Notes under the pieces: model-generated | What the model saw: only the letters and a program-made list of their open reading frames with translations | Database searches by the model: none | Told to the model about the DNA's origin: nothing | Made by a program: the position numbers and the translations under genes | Origin: Aspidiotus rigidus | Taxonomy: Eukaryota; Arthropoda; Insecta; Hemiptera; Diaspididae | Direction of reading: 5' to 3' | DNA: 64,000 nt | Assembly (NCBI GenBank): GCA_035079385.1 | Contig: JAVHKY010000065.1 | Coordinates: 310,001-374,000 of the forward strand | Shown here: positions 34,490 to 46,724 of the stretch, one piece after another | Position numbering within the stretch: position 1 is the first letter of the stretch | Layout: each line of letters opens with the position of its first letter

Positions 34490-35300
34490 AGATTATGACT
34501 GAACTAGCGGGTCATCAAAATGTAAATCATTCTCATAGACTAATAATTCGATCAATCCCTCATCGCGTATATATACTTGTACAATACGGTGACGTCGTGA
34601 TTATTCCGATGTCGAATAATTTCAATTTCTTTGAAGGCCCAACGTCTGAAATATGAATTTTACCTGTAAAACAGGACGTCGGACCCCTCCCTAAAACGAT
34701 AACCACTATATTAATTAAATGGTCAGCAAAGGTTGACAAGCCCAACTTTCCTTCCTCCCACGTCTTTTAATGTTGGCGGCCAGTCATTCCTGTATAAACT
34801 CCAGGGCAATTTCTAACAGCCAACCTGTAGACTCTCCCTTTCTCAGCCATCCCCGATAGGATCTTTTAATTTGACAGATAAACTCGTGGTCGAAGCTACC
34901 GTTTCCTACTACCTTGGTGTGAATCCGAAGTTGTAAGGAGAGTGTGAAACGAGTGGATGCAGGGCTGGATTTACCTGTAGGCAATATGTAGACAGTTGCC
35001 TAAGCGACCAATTTTTCCTTTTTTTTTTTTTTGCTCTTGATGGGGCAGAGAAAAATTGCGAGCGAAGCGAGCAAAAACAAATTTACCAGAGGCAGCAGTT
35101 TTCTGTCCACCTACGGCTACTCAACTGATGGATCCGCGCGCCCCTGAGTGGATGAGTATGCTCTTGAAGCGGATAGGGAGCCAGAAGCGACAACGATGGT
35201 GATAAAGGAGGAGGAAGAATCAGAATTCTATTATGACTGGGATTTTTGCGCGTAGGATTGAGACAGAGTTGTGGTGACGGTGAGGGAAAAGTTTGTTGTT
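34490..35300 (-). pseudogene. Penelope-like remnant, GIY-YIG end, hAT-interrupted
   Basis: On the minus strand below 34950 the frames give GMAEKGRVYRLAVRNCPG, VYTGMTGRQH (decayed GIY-YIG core), LGLSTFADHLI, then RWAFKEIEIIRHRNNHDVTV and GLIELLVYENDLHF. The order and spacing match the better copy at 40780-41297 (SAFADHLI, RIALENIEIMRHLNTDGI, GLIELVYDSHRDFSF). At least three frame changes and stops are present. A 187-bp hAT MITE (34960-35146) interrupts it; the part above 35147 is too decayed to label firmly. Confidence 0.7.
34960..35146. mobile_element. hAT MITE, 187 bp, with 8-bp TSD
   Basis: The ends are CAGGGCTGGATTTA and TGGATCCGCGCGCCCCTG, imperfect inverted repeats. The exact 8-bp duplication AGTGGATG lies at 34952-34959 and 35147-35154. 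Inside are GTAGGCA and TTGCCTAAGCG phrases common in this type of insect MITE, a T run and GCGAGCGAAGCGAGC. It sits inside a Penelope-like remnant. Confidence 0.85.
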
Positions 35301-35339
35301 GACTTAATGTGCAAAACCAACTCGGATTATTCCATTTTG

Positions 35340-35690
35340 AACCGCCTATGAAGTAAAGAGTGGCGCCGCGGTGCTCATATAGTACTTTGAAAAAAGGAAG
35401 TGGTGCGCAGAAGTATTTGTAAATGTTTTTGATAATTTATGTAGTTTGAACTGAGGCGTGGCCCATGAAAGTAAGATATGCAAAATGGGAAGGAGACGGT
35501 GGTGGAAGTTGATATTTTTGGTTGGGAAATGGTTGAGGAAGTGACGCACGCGGGTGAATGAATCGTGGTAAGCAATTCGATACCAGCAAGAGTTAAAGGG
35601 GATTTCGTGGACTGAGGAATGAGAATTGTCGGGGGAGGGGGTGGCATCCTCAAAAAACGGGCGCGAGCGCATACGCATCTGACTTTTGTG
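35340..35690 (-). other. Possible decayed element tail, unassigned
   Basis: Two overlapping minus-strand frames (110 and 92 codons) are rich in Ser, Thr, His and Pro. A short TTVSFPFCISYFHGPRLSS stretch faintly resembles the C-terminal cysteine region of non-LTR pol proteins, but no motif is convincing. Confidence 0.2.
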
Positions 35691-36400
35691 ACGTCATCAA
35701 TTTTAAAATATCCTTGATGATGACGATACGAGAGGGGCTTGGAAAAATTTCGATCTACAAGCTATATATGATAGGAGGGGGACTTGAAAGAATTTCGACC
35801 TTTTTCGAAATTGAACTTTTTTTATCGCTGGAACGTGAAAGGGTGGTACTCAGACCATTGCCATCGATTTGGATTTTTTGCTGGATACCACAAGTTGCGT
35901 AGCCCATGGCAACTTTTTTTAAATCCCTCTCCCCCCTTGTAGAATAGATTCCATGTAAAAGAGGATTGTATGACGCTCACAAGGACTGATTTATGACGTC
36001 ATCAGATCTCAGCTCGGAAGATATTCAGGTATTTTCTTTTGGAATTAGATTTGAATTTCACTTTCAAATCAATGAAAATACAGAAGTTGATTGAAACGAT
36101 TTTTAATTTCTGCAAGTCGGTCAATTTTTGGCACATTTTACTCGCAGAAAAGTTGAAAAAAGTTATAGAAAGTTGGGTAAGGATGCAAATGTTAGATAGA
36201 AACCTCATTTAACTGGTAATATCGTTTTGGTGCATCCGGTATATTATGATGACAGGGATCTGTATACGAGTATGACAGGAAAGGAACTTGGAAAAATTTC
36301 AACTCTCGAGATATATAAATAATGATGAGGAAGAGCCATATATGATGGGAGAGAGAATAGGAAAATTCCAAATCTTGATCAGACCTAATGCGCCTATACT
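35690..36400. repeat. Diverged minisatellite and CRE-bearing repeat
   Basis: GGCTTGGAAAAATTTCGATC and GCTATATATGATAGGAGG occur at 35737-35780, with further copies at 36280-36375. TGACGTCA is present near 35689 and 35994. The block looks like decayed copies of the repeat family best seen at 46725-47075 and 62883-63449, without recognisable ends. Confidence 0.5.
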
Positions 36401-36499
36401 TATAAGACTAGCCGTTTCCCCCCGAACTGCAAAGCTTGCAAGTTCCCCGTTGCCATTGCAGAGTTTCCAACGCCATCTAAATTTTCAAGTGCTTCCTAT

Positions 36500-39400
36500 T
36501 TAGCCGTGGGTGGAGGGGGAAGGTGAAGGAACCGGTGGATATTGTGGTTGATTATGGCGTGTTTGTATCGCTGTGGATGGAGGGGTTGGTTGTTTATAGA
36601 AACACCTGTATAAGTACTCTTTCTGTAGATGCCAAACTCAACCATCATGATGTCGGATTGAGGTATGAGACAGAGGGTGAGCTCTCAAGTTTAATGGCTT
36701 GTACTCGTACATGTTCGAGGAAACCATCGAACATAGAATTCGTGGCAGTTATAAAAATCATGAACAAGCCGTGTTTAATTAAGGTAATATTCGTATTTTT
36801 TCCGGTTATTCGGCGGTGAAGTATGAAATCGAGGTTAATGCCCTATTAATAGACTTCAAAAAAAAGTTCGACTTAGTCGTCCACGATGATAAGTTATGAG
36901 AAGCTCTTGAGACTCAAGTGATGTCATAAAAAATTATAAAAATATCGATTATGAAAAACGATCTGAAAACTGGAAATTTACTTGTAATTGGTCGTTAGGG
37001 ACAAATTAATTCAGATCTGGTAGTAGATATCATGATTCAACTCATTTAAAATTAATTAAAAATTCACTCTTCGCTCGTATTGATGCGAATTGATCGCTCT
37101 TGAGTACGCGCGCTTCAAAAACAGAAAAAATTTATTTGTACCCAAATTATCCAGATAGAAGAATTTTTACAGTCCAGCTTTATTAGAAGTTTTTCTCCCT
37201 AGTCGCTGTGAGTTAATCTGCGTCGCTAATGGACTAATTTGACCTTTTTCTTTTTTTTCTTTCTTTTTCTTCTGCTTCTTCTCTTTAATCCTTTTTACTT
37301 ATTAGCCTGAGTGGAAAAAGGTCTCGTATTCTAGTAGAAAAAAAGAACACCTAAAGACAAAAAAATGATCATTGCGAAGGTGTTTCGTGTTCTCGCGAAT
37401 TTTGAATTTTTATTTCGTAGCAGACCTTGCGAATTAGTGAGCGAATTAAAATAGCAGAATTCCTGCACCGATGTTCTACGCGGAGAGTTGGTGAAAAAGT
37501 TTTATGTCTTCTCGAAGAAAATATTGCTCTCATTTTCTTAAACGCGCGATGCATCTAATACCGCGCTAGCTATTTTTCTGGTACCTATTCGTAATTTCCC
37601 CATCATTTTTTTTTGTAAAATAATTCAAATTGCGTTGAAGAGTCGCGATGTATGGAGAAGGAAAATAGTCGTTTCCCTTCGGCGTCATTTTATCCGTGAT
37701 ACGAGTATAATATATAGTGTCCATTAAAATCCCAGGTCGATTGAACGAAAATTGAATTTTCTATCATTATTTGCATCGCGTTACGAATTTCATCCTCGTG
37801 AAATATGCGCGTTGAATTTTTCATAAAAATATAGCGTAAATTTTTCATTATATTTTTTCTTCCTGCGGGTAAATAGAAAGACTTCGCGAGCGTTTTAAAA
37901 AAAAATAGTTTATTAGGTTGATCGACACCCAAAAAGTGTGATATTCAAAATAGTTGACAAAAATCAAGGATTGTAAGATCTAAATTGAGAATCTAAATGG
38001 AAGTTTTGCTTTCTACAAAAGAGAAAAGTTTCATTCGGTTTCTCATTTATAAAGTAGAAGGTAGTTGACAGGCACGATGCAGACTGATATGGCGTGTGAC
38101 TTTCAACTCCAGAGAAATCTTTGGAAATGGGTTTTTGATTTGCGAAAAAAAAAACGAACGACATTTTTTTTCTTTCCGTTTGTTAAAGTGTCAATTTAAA
38201 ACTTTTATTACGAGTTCGACAATAGACGTTCTTAGTTGTTGATCTACGTATATCAAAATAATGAAGATACTAAAAAAAGAAAACTCGATCGTGTGATTCA
38301 GTTGGATAGAGTGCTGCTAAAGGTGACTAATGAGAAAAGTGAAAACATTTAACAGCTGAATAAATTTGTATTTATGAACATTTGAAAATTCATGAATGAA
38401 CTCTTTTTATTTTGTAAGACGGCGGAAGTCGTTTAAGAAACAGTATCGTTCGTTAAAATAAAGATTTTGTCGCAATTTGAAAATCGGCATCGTTAAATCT
38501 GGCGTGGAAATTGTTGAATTTGCGAGATTCCAAATAGTAGTGTGGGTTGCATGTATATAAGAAGTCGTTTAGTCCGTTTCATATAGGCTGAAGATTTCGA
38601 AGGTTAACGTAAAATTTTATCGAAAGAGTACGAGTTTTCTTTTTTTTTTCCTGAAGCAGAAAAAAAGTTTTTTCTAAGAGCATAATAAAAACACGCGGAG
38701 AAAGAAATCAGACTATAGAGAAGTGATTTATAAGATCGCGCGCAAGAGGAAGAAAAAAATAATAAAACTTTGACAAATCTGAATAAGTTATCTATTTTTA
38801 AAACTTTTTTTTACTTTTAAACATCGAAAACGTTTACTTTTTCGCCCATTTTGATCAACGTGTTTGCGGTGACGCCGAGAGTGGCGATGCCTACGCTTCG
38901 CTGTTTAAATTGTGGGAAAATGAAGAAGAGAGAAGACAAATTGGCGAAGTGGGAATCGCCGATTAATTATATTATAACGGCTGTTATTACGCGCGACTGA
39001 TTTAACGAAATTGGATTGTCGTTACAAAAGCTTCTGTATAACTTGTTGCCTATAATTCCTACGAAGACGGACACCTTTTCCGAATAAATAACGCGAAAGA
39101 CGATTTTTCATTTTGCATTTAAATGGATTCGAAAAACGAAAGGAAAAGAATACACGTTTCTATTTTACCATTTTAAATGGCTTTTGTTCTTCGAGTGCAA
39201 ATCCTATATCGCCGAATATTTTCCAACTACCGAATAGTTTTTTCGTTCAACTTCAGTCACGCTTACAGTATTACATTATCTTTTTAGGAGAGAGCTGGCG
39301 AAATCCGAAAGAAAAACAAAATTTCTCGCGACTTCAGTTTTGGCGTCGTTTGCTAAGTTTCTGACAGAATAAATAATACACATCGTATATTTTACTTGTT

Positions 39401-40600
39401 ATAGAGATTTCGTCAAAAGAGTAGAAATTACGTTGCGCGAGGATATTTACTGGCGTATAACTACGAAGTCTTTTAAAAAGCATAGGAGGAAAAACCCTAT
39501 TTTATATTCTTATATTTTTAAGACGACTGCGTGAAAAATGATTAAACGCGGAAACTCTATTTGTCTTTTCGTCTCCGTTTTCCTACTACGATGTTCGGAC
39601 GCACGAGTGCATATTCTTTTTACAAATAACTGAGCTCATCATTTTCATTTTATCATCCCGATCATAATATTATACGCTGTGTGATCGATTGTCAACGATC
39701 TTAAGTAGGGATACTCAAGTATACTCGTATTTCATTTCTCGACCACGACATAGTGGATACTAAATGGGATTCAATCTTGTAAATACCGTCAACAGTCTCT
39801 CGTAAATTTAATCTTCGATGAGAATTTCAAAATCTTATTCGACGTCTGTTTTTTTTTTTTTTTCTTTTTTTCGTTGTTAAAAAATAAACTTCACCGAAGA
39901 CTGAGCTTCGGTCGTAAATTTTGAAAAATTAAATGAATATTCTAATCGCGAATTGAAAACTAATAATGTTAGAAGAAAAGAAGTTCAACCTTCTAGTATC
40001 CTTTCGAAGGACTTATAGTCATTGAAAATTTTGAAAATGAATGGAGCCTTTGTAAAAAAAAAAAAAAAAAATCATATTATAATGTAGAAGTGAAAAAAAT
40101 ACGAAGATCGTAAAAATTGTTTATGACTCTACACGGTCGGTGAGAATTCAAATTTTACAGAAGCTGTTTTTGTGATGGGGGCGAAAAATCATCCGATACG
40201 TAGGCCGAGTACTCGACATTACGAAACGGAAATTTGCGGTACAATGATAAGAAAGCGAATTTTTGGTATTTCTGAAGTGTGAGGGTGCGTGGGAATGATC
40301 CTGTTTGGCATTTAGAGGAGGAAATTTTCGTGCCAAATCTTGGGTCGATTTGAAGTTGTTGACCATCAATCGAAATTCAACAGAAAATTGACTTCTTTTA
40401 AAGTCTGCGTCAAAATTTTGTCGGTGTATCGTTGAAATTCACTTTAACATGGGATCTAATTATGATGACTTGATTGCAACTCATGTCGATTACGAATAAA
40501 CGTCTCCAAATGGGTTACATCCATATTGTGGGCCGAAAATTGTATACCGTCCGGCGTATCACGGCCAGAGAGACAACCAAATTGCGGCCGAAGGAAAACA
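36500..40600. other. Unique AT-rich DNA, no gene seen
   Basis: Long homopurine and homopyrimidine tracts (for example 37240-37290 and 39848-39870) and short open frames are present. No domain, repeat family or structural RNA is recognised across these 4 kb. Confidence 0.35.
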
Positions 40601-40779
40601 GTTTGAACAACTATTGAATGATTCGCATGCATTCGTTGTTTTACCAAAATCCGCAGTATATTTAAACTACAATACAGGAGGGAAGCGCTGTGAAACAGTA
40701 TTTTTCGCACCTACTGCTTGGAGTCCTCGACTTGAAAATTTTCCATTCTTTCTGGTTCGAAAAGAAGGGCCCCGAGACA

Positions 40780-41297
40780 CGATCCGTGATCGCCGTTTGC
40801 GTTGATCAGTCTCCCTTTCCTGGGGAAGTTCTCCCTGCAATTGGGTCGGGTCCTTCGCCCGTTTGGCTTCGACCCGCGTTTTACAACCCTACCACAGTCA
40901 AGAAGTTGTTTGTGAGACTGAAGGACCCCATACCTGTCGATGAGAGGAGTGGTGTTTACAAGTTGGAATGTGGGGATTGTGAAGGCTTTTATATTGGTGA
41001 GACCAGCCGCCAAATGAAAGTTAGAGTAGCTGAGCACCTGAAGTCTTGGAAAAAGGGACACTTAGGGGAGTCAGCTTTCGCCGATCACTTAATAAACAGT
41101 GGTCACAGCTTCCGCGATCCGAAAAGCTCCTCCATAAGGAGAATTCCTACCGTAAGCGCATCGCCCTCGAGAATATAGAGATAATGCGTCATCTCAACAC
41201 TGACGGTATCACTGTACTCAACTCGTACATTCCGGAAGATGGCCTGATCGAACTGGTTTATGACTCACACCGTGATTTCTCGTTTGGACGATCTTAA
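40780..41297 (+). pseudogene. Penelope-like remnant with GIY-YIG domain
   Basis: The frame reads RPAFYNPTTVKKLFVRLKD, then ERSGVYKLECGDC, FYIGETSRQMKVRVAEHLKS and SAFADHLINSGHSF, the GIY-YIG nuclease with its Y-YIG, Arg and EH residues. One frameshift near 41120 moves the reading frame to SEKLLHKENSYRKRIALENI, then EIMRHLNTDGITVLNSYI and GLIELVYDSHRDFSF, ending in TAA. This is the C-terminal third of a Penelope-like RT-GIY-YIG protein and the best preserved of three in the window. Upstream to about 40690 the sequence is still element-like but unclear. Confidence 0.85.
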
Positions 41298-41511
41298 TAC
41301 CTCGTTCTTCTCATTTGTTCGTCAGTTGCTTTCATTTCAGGCTTGAAGATGGTTTATTAACCGAAAGCGCTCGTCGTCTTTTATTTTTCTGCGGTTTGCA
41401 TGCTTTACTCCACGTCGGAGTATTCGTCTTTCGCGTTTATTTGAAAACTACAGCCTTGTGTACCTTTCCTCTCCAAGACCCTGGATTTTGCGGTATACCA
41501 AGCTTGGTCTT

Positions 41512-41895
41512 GGTAAAAACTCACGGGTTCTTTAACGGAGTTAAACGAGGGATGGCAGGGAACCTGTTTTATGGCGCACGTAGGGTCTGAAAAGTGTAGA
41601 TTGACCTATGACGTCATCCAATTGTGACGTCACAGGCCAGGAATTAGGACCTATATAGAACAGGAGAGGAACGCAAAAAAAAACTAATCGATGACGTCGT
41701 CAGATTATGACGTCACGAGGCTGAACTGTGGCGTCAAAAGCACCGCACTCAAGCTGTATATGATGGGAGCTGGACTTAGAAAATTTCCGACTCCGAGCAT
41801 GGACGATTTTTCCTCCAATGAAGCAGGTTCTCTGTTAGAACTGTGGCCCAATAGCCCAATATTCTCACGGCAGATGCACTTGAGGAAAATGTCAA
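41512..41895 (-). mobile_element. Inverted-block repeat (Helentron-like MITE), copy 2
   Basis: The minus-strand 3' tail is at left (CTCACGGGTTCTTTAACGGA, then GGCAGGGAACCTGTTTTATG). Two exact TGACGTCA sites lie near 41608-41625 and a third near 41707. A minisatellite unit at 41755-41790 follows. It abuts copy 3 head to head. Confidence 0.6.
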
Positions 41896-41896
41896 C

Positions 41897-42330
41897 TGGC
41901 AACCTGTTTTATTGGGGGAGGGGGGGGGGTCCGGAAAAAACGTCCGCCGTCCAGCCAACCGGCAAAGCTCGGACCTCGAAAATTTCCTAATTCCCCCTCT
42001 TATCATATGTAACTTGGTGTCTATAGCCTGAAAGATAGTCCCTTCGAGTAACTGGATATGCAATGCTTCATACACCAATTGACTTAGCTCCTTCAATGAG
42101 CCAGGAATGCAATGCTTCAAACACCATAAGACTCAGAATATCTTTCTAAGGTATTCTGTCCCCCTCGTATAATATCACATATAGCTCGGAGATTGGTGAA
42201 TATAACCTGAAAGATAGCACTTCAAGTAACCAGACATGCAATGCTTCATACATCAATTGGCTTAGTTTCAGATCCTCGTGCCCCATAAAACAGGTTCCTT
42301 GCCACCTCTCATTTAAGAACCCACGAATCG
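41897..42330 (+). mobile_element. Inverted-block repeat (Helentron-like MITE), copy 3
   Basis: The 5' block GGCAACCTGTTTTATTGGGG is followed by a G run and CGTCCGCCGTCCAGCC. The 3' block is CCCCATAAAACAGGTTCCTT and then a tail with TTTAAGAACCCACGA. Internally, a roughly 190-bp segment (CTGAAAGATAG to the caption ATGCAATGCTTCATACA) is repeated imperfectly. TGACGTCA lies just beyond, near 42387. Confidence 0.6.
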
Positions 42331-42639
42331 TTTCTAGTCCCCTCATGGTAGCCCCAAAGTCAGAGCCTCTTATGTCACAATTTGATGACGTCATAGATCT
42401 GGAACTTCAACATTTATAGCCACGGAGGAACGGATGTTCAATCGAGAAGAATTGGGTTGACTTTAAGGAGGAAGTGGAGGTGTAATTCGAGAAAAAGGAG
42501 TAAGTTCTTAAGGGGAGAGAGGGAATAGTTGTTGCGATTTGATGATGAAATGTTCTACTCCGAAACCGGTTGTCGTAACTTGAAATCTTTATAAAATAAC
42601 AGCTTCGCTGACGCCAATTTTTGGGCAACGGCCTCGCAT

Positions 42640-43390
42640 CACACTCTGTGAATTTCTGCGGTGCGGTGTATTAGGACTTCCTATCAGCCAAGATAGCTTC
42701 TAAATCTATGGAAGTTCGTGAAAAAGTGACTTCCGCTTCCTCGCACATTGGTTTTCTCTCGGAATGCTTTCGCGATGGCGTAAGACCTTGTTTCGTGTCG
42801 TTTCGCATTGGTTCTCGCTTTCCAGGAGCTCGTGTGTAGGTAGTTCCAAAAATTAGGCTTAGGTCACCAACAAATTGGTGAATGGAGCTGAAGAGGAAGT
42901 TCTACCGCTTCAGCATAAAGGTTGAGACCGGGGGGGAAGTACGGAATGCTCCTGGGGCCATTGTGAATGCTGATGATTGAACAGTCCAGTGTTCTGTTAT
43001 TCAAGAGTTCAGCGCAGAAGCTGAGATGAAAGCTCGCACTGAATGCTTCGAAAACCATTTTGAGTACTGATGATTGGAAAATCTTTAGTCATTCAAGTGT
43101 AGACTGGATTGGGTGTAGATTGTAGCACCGTCCGTAAGTTACGGTTATATGTAAGGGGCAGAGGGATCCCATAGAGCTTTTCATCGAAAAGAAGTCCTAG
43201 GAATTTATGAGAATTGAGATGGTCAAAAGAGAAGCTGTTAAGGAGTTCAGGAGAATAAGAATGACTATTGGCTAATCCTGTTCTACCCCTGGGAACCGAA
43301 AGCCAGAAATATATTTTATTCACTTTGATTCCGATCTGTAAGGGTTTTTGCACGTCATGCTCATTGCATTTACAGTACGGACCGGATGTC
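42640..43390 (-). pseudogene. Non-LTR retrotransposon remnant, post-RT region
   Basis: On the minus strand the frame gives LNSHKFLGLLFDEKLYGIPL (the FLG...D.KL block that follows the RT palm), NRNLRTVLQ, then in another frame SIISIHNGPRS and LNLYAEAVELPLQLHSP, the conserved 'SLYAEAGELPL.LRR' block. Stops and frameshifts show it is dead. It aligns in order with the remnant at 19835-20825, so both belong to jockey/I-type pol with probable RNase H. No RNase H is recognised in this copy. Confidence 0.7.
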
Positions 43391-43399
43391 GATGTTTCG

Positions 43400-45945
43400 T
43401 TAGTTGATTTTCATCACGGAAATAATTTGTATTGGGTCCTGGCGAGGGAAAGAGATTTCGAAAAAATATGAGGTTATAACTGGAGCGACTTGAGACACTG
43501 TTCTTACGTGAAACAAATTTACGTCATTTTGGGAGATCAAAATCGTTTTATGCGGCGGATCGTAAAAGAAATGATCGAATTATTATGATATTATTGTATT
43601 CTCCTACAATTTACAGACTAGAAAATTAAAGTGAATGATGGTTTACTGCAACCGTAAACAATGTCAAAGTACTCTGAAACTCGTTTGAAGTACTACAAAT
43701 TTCGATGTCAACATCGCAAACACTTCGTTGAAATAGACGCTTCAAGCGGATGCTCGGCCTTTCTCGCCTCTTTTTTTATGTGCACTATTTTCTTCTTTCC
43801 TTTTCAGATTCTCCACAATAAAAAGTGTTTGAACTTTCCAGCCTATCTTCCTATCTCTTTTTCTCGCGCGTGTCCGTGTAAAAGAAGAAGAAGAAAGAAA
43901 AGTGACACACCGCGTAGAATATAGCCAGAGTACTTTCATTTTGAAAAAAGTATACGAGCACCATCAAACGGCAGGCAACTCAGTGAGCTGCACAAAATAA
44001 TAATAATGATAACAGTTTTATAATCTAAAAAACATTTTATACATCACCATCAGTGTGACCTAAATAACGCAATGATGAGGATAGCGAGCTTTCGTAATCG
44101 ATTTGATGATGAAAATGCACGAGTGTAATTTTTCTTACAATAAGAGTATACGTGTATGCTACCCATGTAGGAGACAAGTCTCCAGCGATAAAACAACCAA
44201 TAATGGACACGAGTATTCGAGTGTGGACGTTGACAAACCTTTCTGCCTTTGTCCAAGTTCGTTAACTTTACGTCGTCGGTGCTCTGAAGCGACCGATCAA
44301 ATAAAGGATATACACTCACGATGGTCATCTATTTCCGATCTGTCAACGCTGTGCTCATCCTTCCGAGTGTCGCTCACCCTTTTACAAATTCTCGTAAGCG
44401 TCTCCTTCTGTCCGATGTTCCTGTAATTTGAAGACCCACACGGGTAAAGTCACTGACAGTCCGAGCGTTCGGAAATTTTTCTCGTACTGAAAAACTCACA
44501 AGATCGCGTGTATCTTTTTTCCGCTTTCTTAATTTCAAGTCCTCTCGTACCTATACGATGGCTTCTTCGTCGAATTCCAATTCTTATAAGGGCGAATTCC
44601 ATCGTAATGTACGTAAATTCGATGAACAAGCAGACAGGAGTAAAATAATACGCGTACATTCCGGGCATTTATCAACATCGTTTATTCGACGGTGCTGTTA
44701 CGTATTATGAGCGCGGTATTGAGATTATTTTTCTCGGCGATAAGTCGACGTAATTACGAGTCGGCCACTCGTTAATTTATCGCAAAAAATGAAGCGACGT
44801 TTTTACGAGTAATGTACCCTCGATCTGCCGTGTATATTATTACCTCGTAATTAAGTAGTCATTAGTAATATTTATGAGGACGTATTCACTTCGATCGTAT
44901 TGCATACTTACGACGGCTACGGCGATGGTGACAATTTATCCGAAGACGTGGAGAACGATGATATTTTATTTTTGTGTACATTATTACTGGAGAAATTATT
45001 CTCTCTGCATTAAATAATGTGAGAATGTATCGAAGAGGGTAACGCTTGGGTCAATGTCTCGTTTGAGAGGTCTAACGAAACGAATCAACAAAAAATATCA
45101 TTTATTGAGAAGATAATATTATTGTGTACGTACATCACTTCCAGCTGCGTAGCAAGACAAGTACTTCGTATACTGTACAAATTTCTGGTGTTTGTTATCA
45201 TTATCAATACAACCAAATACGTAGATAGAACACACTTTCTACAAGGCAGTATTTTTTGCATCGCAGCGAAATTTACCGTATCTGAGGAGTATATGATGAA
45301 GTATTTTACGGTTTCATAAATATTGACTAGCGTGGTTTTCGAACGAGCTAACAAATGTTCATGATAACGTGCAACCTAAAGAAGAGAGAAGAAAAAATAA
45401 AAATTGAATGAGTAATGTTGATGCCAACTCATATTGTAGAACGAATGCTGCTAAAGCGACGTAGATTCCGAAAAAGAAAAAAAGAAATACTAACTTGACA
45501 TGAGTCAAAGATATTGAACGGCTGAACCGGTTTCTTGGGTATCGAATTTTAACGTGCTGTACCGACGATTTATGAGTTATAAGTTAGTGCTCAGAAAATA
45601 TGGTCGATGGATTTCGCCTTGCTGAAATTACAAAAATAAGGCAGTGATAATAAACAGCATCGCAATAGATTCAGTCGTGATGGAAGTTGATTGTAATGAA
45701 AAACAAAAGAATACAGTACATATAGGAAGAAGACAATGATGTTGGTGTACTCTCTCCTATTAGACGCCTCTGATTCATTGATATAAACACATATATTTTC
45801 AACAGCCCCGGAGAAACTCTGCTCTTTTTCAATCTTTTAACGTCGAGTGTTCAGTCTTGAAAGTATTCGAGTATATCAAATTGCGTGTATTTGATGAGTT
45901 GGTTGTAAAATTTCTCAACAGCTTCTTTGAGACGATTCTAAGAAT
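43400..45945. other. Unique DNA, no gene seen
   Basis: Short overlapping frames on both strands, without recognisable products. No repeat is seen until a partial inverted-block 5' end (AACAGGGAACCTG) at about 45954. Confidence 0.35.
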
Positions 45946-46094
45946 GTTCTTAACAGGGAACCTGCCATATCGGAGTGTTTGCTGTATTTTCACCCAGTTT
46001 TGTTTTGGCAAGGAGAGGGGAGCTCTGACCTACTTTAGAGATGTAGATGAATTTCGAGAAGATAAGAACTTGAAACGATCTCAACTTTGAATTA

Positions 46095-46480
46095 CACTAG
46101 GCAACAATTGAAAATTTTTTGAAAATTGCTGAAGTGAGATAGGTTGTATCTAGAAGTATTTTTTGCGCTGATTTCAGAACCGTTTTCCGTTTTTTTATAG
46201 GAGGTCGCGTTTTCTTGTTATCTTTTTGTTTAGTTGACGCGCATCGTCGCGAGATGAAGCGTTCCTTATCGAGCGTTGATACTGCTATCGTTGATCGAAG
46301 CTCGATAAAGAACGCTTCGTCTCGCGACGATGCGCGTCAACTAAACAAAAAGATAACAAGAAAACGCGACCTCCTATTAAAAAAACGGAAAACGGTTCTG
46401 AAATCAGCGCAAAAAATACTTCTAGATACAACCTATCTCACTTCAGCAATTTTCAAAAAATTTTCAATTGTTGCCTAGTG
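46095..46480. mobile_element. CACTA-ended foldback MITE C, 386 bp
   Basis: The ends are CACTAGGCAACAATTG and CAATTGTTGCCTAGTG. The arms of about 190 bp are nearly perfect reverse complements, so the whole element is one palindrome. A 3-bp duplication, TTA, flanks it (46092-46094 and 46481-46483). It is a sister of MITE A at 29336, sharing GGAGGTCGCGTTTTCTTGTT and AGATACAACCTATCT. The open frame across it exists only because of the palindrome. Confidence 0.92.
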
Positions 46481-46724
46481 TTATTAGAGGAAAAGGGGTA
46501 AGGTGAGTGGGATTTGCTTTGGTACGTGTTGATAGAAAATCCAATACTTCTTTGATTTCGTCCTTTCCAGAAAAAAGTGTAGCTTTCCTCCGATATCGAT
46601 TCTTTAACAGTAAGTCGCATCTCATTAAATACGGCGATATTCTTGTTAAATCGACCGAGCTCGCGGTCCAAAAAACCGGTTCTGATTTCGGGACACTCCT
46701 AGAAAGCGAGTATTCCGGGCTGCA

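Noticed and set aside
34655..34690. Minus-strand TTTTACAG|GTAAAA resembling a recursive splice site
   Set aside because: It lies inside a decayed Penelope coding region, the donor is weaker and the pyrimidine tract short.
42525..42620. ACAACCGGTTTCGGAGTAGA and CATTTCATCATCAAATC, reminiscent of repeat ends seen in some Penelope-like elements
   Set aside because: Too short and isolated to define an element. No partner copy is in the window.
46215..46478. 87-codon ORF on the + strand
   Set aside because: It is wholly inside palindromic MITE C. Similar frames appear in MITE A on both strands, so openness is a by-product of the inverted arms.
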